NCBI RefSeq assembly: GCF_000224145.3
Contig: NC_020177.2
Location: 625,526 to 689,525 of the forward strand
Reading direction: 5' to 3'
Length of the DNA stretch: 64,000 bases
Origin: Ciona intestinalis
Taxonomy: Eukaryota; Chordata; Ascidiacea; Phlebobranchia; Cionidae
Both the position numbers and the translations under genes were made by a program. Below the pieces are notes generated by a model. That model searched no databases. It was not told the DNA's origin and saw nothing but the letters and a program-made list of their open reading frames with translations. Shown piece after piece: positions 61,901-64,000 of the stretch; position 1 is the first letter of the stretch; the number at the start of each line of letters is the position of its first letter.

Positions 61901-64000
61901 ACCAGCAGAAAAATTTTATCAGCATTTTTCTAAGTACTTGAATGCATATTTTTTCAGCATTTCACTAAGTAATCAAACACGTACCTTGTAATGTTGTACA
62001 GAATATTCCTATCTGAAGTATCATCATCGGTGTAATGCAGGTAACCACTATGTAGGACAGTAATACGACCATCGTTAGCCGACATCTGGGGAGGGGATGT
62101 AACTCCTCGTGCCAAGTGAGGAGATTCAATGTTGGGTCTTATCCTTGTCACTTGGAACCTTGTGTTAGTAATGGGGGCTGCTGGGTGACGATTTTCATTG
62201 AAGACCTGGGTTAAAGGATTAAAGAATTAATTTGCTGTAGATGAGTATGTACTGAGAGTATATTGAATAACTGAAGAAAACAATAAAAAATGGCTTTTTT
62301 AAAGAGGTAATTGGCTTGAGTGACTTATCCATGGTTGGAGTTGCTGAAGCTATTGCAGTGTGTGGATAAGCAGACATGTCTTTTGTTGGTTGAACTTGAT
62401 GAACAATATGTGGCAGTCGCTTAAACCTTCTCACCTCAAAATCAAGGGCTTGTGGACGATTCCTTTGATAATTGCCACCATAGTCTTGATACCACACCCT
62501 ACCAGTATCAATATCATGTTGGGTGAAGCGGGTGATTGGGGGTGACCTGAAGTGACCCTCTGTGTCACGAATCCATCTGTAGTTGACCGGGGCATCGGAT
62601 AAAGTTGGTATCATCATTATTAATTCACCGGATCTGAGAAATAATTGCAGTAAAGTTAAACAAGAAACAACTTGCACCGAGTTTAATGTGACGAGTTGTA
62701 GTGTAATGTGATAATGTTTATTGTATTGGGCCAACATAAAATAGGAAAGCTGTGTAATAAAATAACAGCTACAACAACATAAGATGAGTTGGGTTAATTG
62801 TAACAAAATATACCACATATGTTAAATATATTTATTGTAAAGTTTTGAATAAAAAACTTCAGCTTAACCCCCAAAAAATTGCTAAAGGTTTAAAGTAGAA
62901 ATGTTATATTTTAAACTCATAAAAAGAAAATATATTTGTCTTATCATAGACATAGCATATATATTTTAGCAATTAGCATAAAAGCAGCATATTTCTATAC
63001 CCCACTATAGAAACAATATACTACTTACCGATTAGTATGTTTCCCAGGTTCAATAATGTAAACAATCTTAGATTTATCTTTGACATCAAGAGCCACAGTT
63101 TGTAACTGTTGGTTGGTTATACGTGTCATACCACCTGTGCGTACTCGTGTGCCGGTGTTCGTTACCAACATCGGGTCCAACTCATCCTGAAATTTTAATG
63201 TTAGATTTGGTATATTAATAAACAAACATAGTGCGGTACATTGGGTTGTAATAACATTCCTGTATTACCCTGATTAAGCTAACATAAAATCTTGAACTCC
63301 TTGTATAAAAAATAAATGGTCAACAACAAACACAAAGCTTTGGTAAAAAAAATTAAATCTTAATTTGTAATAAAAAACAAGCAAAACACCATTATTATAA
63401 TACAATGATTCCTGCAATGAACTAAAATAGATTCTGAATTGAAATATATATAACTCACACTTGACATTATGTTGACATCAATGACTTGATTGATGATGTA
63501 ATAACCATCATTGATTTGTAATGTGATCTTATCATGAGTGATGTTGGAAGTCGTGAGATTGCTCTGAGCAGTGAAGATGATTACTCCTCTACGGAGATCG
63601 GGAATCTAGAAATAAATATTTGTGAAGACATAAATATAACATAAAACTAAGTTCATCCTTTTGAAAGCGACAGTGAAGTTCATAACACCAACTGAATGCG
63701 ACAAGTTCATAACATCATTGATTAGATCAGCAGAGAGGATAATAAACAACAAATGATAAGTGGAAAAGGCTATTTTTTTAGACAGTAACAGCAGAAGAAA
63801 GGTACTTATTTGTATTTTCACCTCGTATATAAAACATACAGACACCAAATACACACGGACACCTTGAAGTGGTTGAATATTACTTGTTATTACAAGACAA
63901 GATGCCTTTTTAAATAATAAATCAAACACAGTTTATATAAAAACTGCTTGTAAATAGGTTATTATATTTTAATGCAAATTACTACCTTGAAACTTGTGAT
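31982..64000 (-). CDS. FRAS1: FRAS1, C-terminal 2,821 codons (52 exons; N-terminus outside window)
   Basis: FRAS1 is a basement-membrane-anchored extracellular protein acting with FREM1/2 in epithelial-mesenchymal adhesion. In phase exons: 64000-63986, 63605-63459, 63186-63029, 62633-62435, 62205-61985, 61741-61547, 60899-60584, 60205-60095, 59656-59522, 59382-59270, 58766-58604, 58372-58237, 58032-57851, 57466-57244, 57031-56967, 56520-56392, 55853-55715, 55422-55243, 54997-54854, 54460-54326, 53969-53845, 47685-47545, 47086-46923, 46749-46665, 46525-46433, 46005-45855, 45214-45048, then Calx-beta, C-terminal and membrane exons (separate entries). FRAS1 rather than FREM2: the C-terminal blocks (PLYVSYVYVTAPRGW, RKDYSGEYTIEIIPCTV, QQTNRPVPVVY, KLQLEKVYLCTGRDGYIP, VDSLYKVEAGHQWYMQ) agree far better with FRAS1. 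The window starts inside the CSPG array; the VWC and furin-like N-terminal domains are missing. Confidence 0.95.
33140..33860 (+). repeat. Minisatellite array (69/71-bp units) filling a FRAS1 intron
   Basis: About ten copies between exons 33113 and 33903, so nearly the whole 789-bp intron is array. Several units are 69 bp (CCAGACACATGGTG, two bases shorter). Since 69 is 23 codons, these keep a constant reading frame, and on the minus strand a run of units stays open straight into the exon ending at 33113. Confidence 0.93.
34351..34418. mobile_element. 68-bp near-perfect palindrome flanked by TA (pogo/Tigger-like mini-MITE)
   Basis: Left arm CAGTCAACCCGCATAATCGG-ACCA, right arm inverted CAGTCAACCCCGCTTATTCGG-ACCA, a short middle, and TA on both sides (34349-34350, 34419-34420). 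CAGT termini and a TA duplication are typical of pogo/Tigger elements. It is in the FRAS1 intron 34109-34511. Confidence 0.85.
34772..35057 (+). mobile_element. Full SINE copy, plus orientation
   Basis: Head GCGCTGTGGCACTGTGGTTA (A box) and GGTTATGGGTTTGAGGCTCA (B box). Then CTTTGGGCAAG and ACAGAACACCCGTGTTTTAA, ending AGGATAAACAAGCTACATTCAG. In the FRAS1 intron 34679-35114, antisense to the gene. Confidence 0.85.
37240..37350 (-). mobile_element. SINE tail fragment
   Basis: ATCCTTGAATAGCAGGGCAA, CAGTCGTTATAA, CAGCTTGTGTCTGCTTACAA in reverse orientation. Similar head-less fragments occur at 233-358 (-), 42770-42890 (+), 44930-45000 (-), 46805-46905 (+) and 59810-59945 (+). Confidence 0.65.
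38968..39045 (+). repeat. Partial 126-bp minisatellite unit
   Basis: ATCCATGGTTGCCACTTTCA, then CAATGTGTGGATAAACAGAC. A shortened single unit in the FRAS1 intron 38735-39182... the intron preceding exon 38734 in transcription order is 38735-39182. Confidence 0.7.
39183..44900 (-). other. FRAS1 Calx-beta domains 1-5
   Basis: Exons 44900-44739, 44425-44305, 43938-43813, 43471-43328, 43033-42912, 42529-42431, 42122-41979, 41802-41655, 41441-41236, 40849-40693, 40358-40240, 40120-40016, 39350-39183. Each domain spreads over two or three exons and shows the Calx-beta order: E-x-x-G-x-V-x-I-x-R-x-G (GQIDITVVRKGNLNQYAIVL), D-Y-x-x (SGSDYEPKSR, AGEDFVATS), then a D-D/D-N-x-x-x-E-x-x-E-x-F strand (DDTTYEGMESFTVEL, DDSVYELSEEFTVHL, DNGIFESSEQFRIKL). 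Acidic residues of the calcium sites are kept. The family has five, and five are seen. Confidence 0.9.
39360..40000 (+). repeat. 71-bp minisatellite array filling a FRAS1 intron
   Basis: About nine copies. The array spans the 665-bp intron 39351-40015 essentially from its acceptor (about 10 bp away) to its donor (about 15 bp away). Units alternate between CTGCAGAG and CTGTCRAG versions in a higher-order pattern. Confidence 0.93.
45240..45786 (+). repeat. 71-bp minisatellite array filling a FRAS1 intron, with SINE remnant
   Basis: Seven to eight copies in the intron 45215-45854. Next to the upstream donor, minus-strand GCTAGGTTCAAGGCTCACGG (about 45822-45841) is a SINE B-box remnant, so SINE and minisatellite sit together in one intron. 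Confidence 0.9.
47714..47872 (-). repeat. 71-bp minisatellite, two copies, inverted
   Basis: The only inverted array in the window (GAGGTGTATGAATACACCAT on the plus strand). It begins about 29 bp upstream of the acceptor of exon 47685-47545. Confidence 0.88.
48455..49309 (+). CDS. Candidate small nested gene, two exons, antisense in the FRAS1 intron
   Basis: Exon 48455-48544 opens MAFPQSCLGVKRSSKYKNIE and ends DLSSK before a strong GTACGT donor. Exon 49277-49309 after TTTATATTTGCAG adds LYRLHDDIEP and a TAA, giving 40 residues. Overlapping it in another frame is an 88-codon frame (49290-49556) with a hydrophobic stretch (VFITLAIYFILQSIFYIF). AATAAA follows at about 49367. No homology is recognised; it could be an uncapped start exon of a longer gene whose later exons I failed to see, or chance. 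Confidence 0.3.
53330..53690 (+). mobile_element. Degraded SINE copies
   Basis: GCAACCCAGTGGTCGCTAAA, then ATGCTACCTTAGGGGTTGTCC and CCCCGCCATTCAAGGATAAA. Two overlapping partial copies, strongly diverged. Confidence 0.6.
54000..54300 (+). repeat. 71-bp minisatellite array filling a FRAS1 intron
   Basis: About four copies; the whole 356-bp intron 53970-54325 is array except about 30 bp at each end. The first and last units are degenerate and the middle ones clean. Confidence 0.92.
58398..58535 (+). repeat. 126-bp minisatellite unit in FRAS1 intron
   Basis: TTGCTGAAGCTATTGCAGTG through CATGGTTGCCACTCCCATG, just over one unit, taking up most of the 231-bp intron 58373-58603. Confidence 0.85.
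58800..59235 (+). repeat. 71-bp minisatellite array filling a FRAS1 intron
   Basis: Six diverged copies in the 503-bp intron 58767-59269, leaving only about 35 bp at each end. These copies are older than those at 39360-40000, judged by mismatches between neighbours. Confidence 0.92.
61311..61430 (-). mobile_element. SINE head fragment, minus orientation
   Basis: TGCTGTTAAATGTCTTGTCC, GGCGGCGACGAGCCTTGAAC, GTTAACCACTATGCCATGG: the tRNA-like half only, in the FRAS1 intron 60900-61546... the remaining half is absent. Confidence 0.82.
62308..62385 (+). repeat. Partial 126-bp minisatellite unit
   Basis: GGCTTGAGTGACTTATCCAT then GAAGCTATTGCAGTGTGTGG, with an internal deletion of the CACTCCCATG segment. 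In the FRAS1 intron 62206-62434. Confidence 0.75.

Larger units (their letters stand above)
45048..64000 (-). other. FRAS1 CSPG (NG2-like) repeat block
   Basis: 27 exons, about 1,344 codons, enough for roughly 11-12 CSPG repeats of about 115 residues. The repeat pattern recurs: D-x-D-T then a short strand, P-x-HG-x-L, FTQ-x-DI-x-G-x-I-x-Y, D-x-F-x-F-x-V-x-DG. Examples are ITRFTQHDIDTGRVWYQDYG at about 62510, ITLFSQSDIDSNKIMYRPP at about 61640 and LPRHGTVI at about 60640. The block ends with VTGNTFNIRWSIISFEHSNY (45048), the conserved junction into the first Calx-beta domain. One intron here (47686-53844) is 6.2 kb; most others are 100-700 bp. Confidence 0.88.

Noticed and set aside
31982..64000. 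Calling the large minus-strand gene FREM2
   Set aside because: The C-terminal ectodomain and the GTEV tail agree with FRAS1 much better; FREM2 shares the CSPG and Calx-beta parts but diverges in these blocks.

Overview
This is animal nuclear DNA. All recognisable genes are split into short exons with GT-AG introns of a few hundred bases, except one intronless gene. The families are metazoan: arachidonate-type lipoxygenase, DENND6, SMARCAD1, a 4-coumarate-CoA-ligase-like acyl-CoA synthetase, DNAJC9, a secreted selenocysteine glutathione peroxidase, and the basement-membrane protein FRAS1. AT-rich DNA, compact genes, a tRNA-derived SINE with an ATTC-type tail and very many small MITEs suggest a tunicate, most likely a Ciona species. 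The species call is inference. Three runs of 50 N are assembly gaps.

Layout. 656-2676 (-): N-terminal (PLAT-side) exons of a lipoxygenase whose catalytic exons lie left of the window. 5390-5602 (+): one isolated DENND6 exon ending at an assembly gap inside minisatellite DNA. 6442-14418 (-): complete 17-exon SMARCAD1. 16979-24097 (+): acyl-CoA synthetase of 12 coding exons, with exon 1 present twice. 24755-25531 (-): DNAJC9, single exon. 27293-30036 (-): five-exon selenoprotein glutathione peroxidase with an in-frame TGA. 31982-64000 (-): the last 52 coding exons, about 2,821 codons, of FRAS1, covering CSPG repeats, five Calx-beta domains, the conserved C-terminal region, one membrane span and a cytoplasmic tail ending GTEV. 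Exon joins were derived by hand; the reading frame is continuous through every exon of SMARCAD1, the synthetase, GPx and FRAS1.

The genes are not an operon or pathway. What unites the window is its repeat content: (1) a 71-bp minisatellite carrying a perfect 8-bp hairpin, in at least eight separate arrays; (2) a 126-bp and (3) a 131-bp minisatellite, each dispersed and in both orientations; (4) a tRNA-derived SINE in many copies; (5) about 13 copies of a roughly 195-bp TIR element flanked by TA; (6) two hAT-like MITEs with perfect 8-bp target duplications; (7) a 68-bp near-perfect palindrome flanked by TA. The most striking pattern is that several introns are made almost entirely of minisatellite. 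Five FRAS1 introns are 71-bp array nearly from donor to acceptor, and SMARCAD1 introns are filled by the 126-bp and 131-bp units. The 71-bp monomer shares sequence blocks with the SINE tail, so it probably arose from it.
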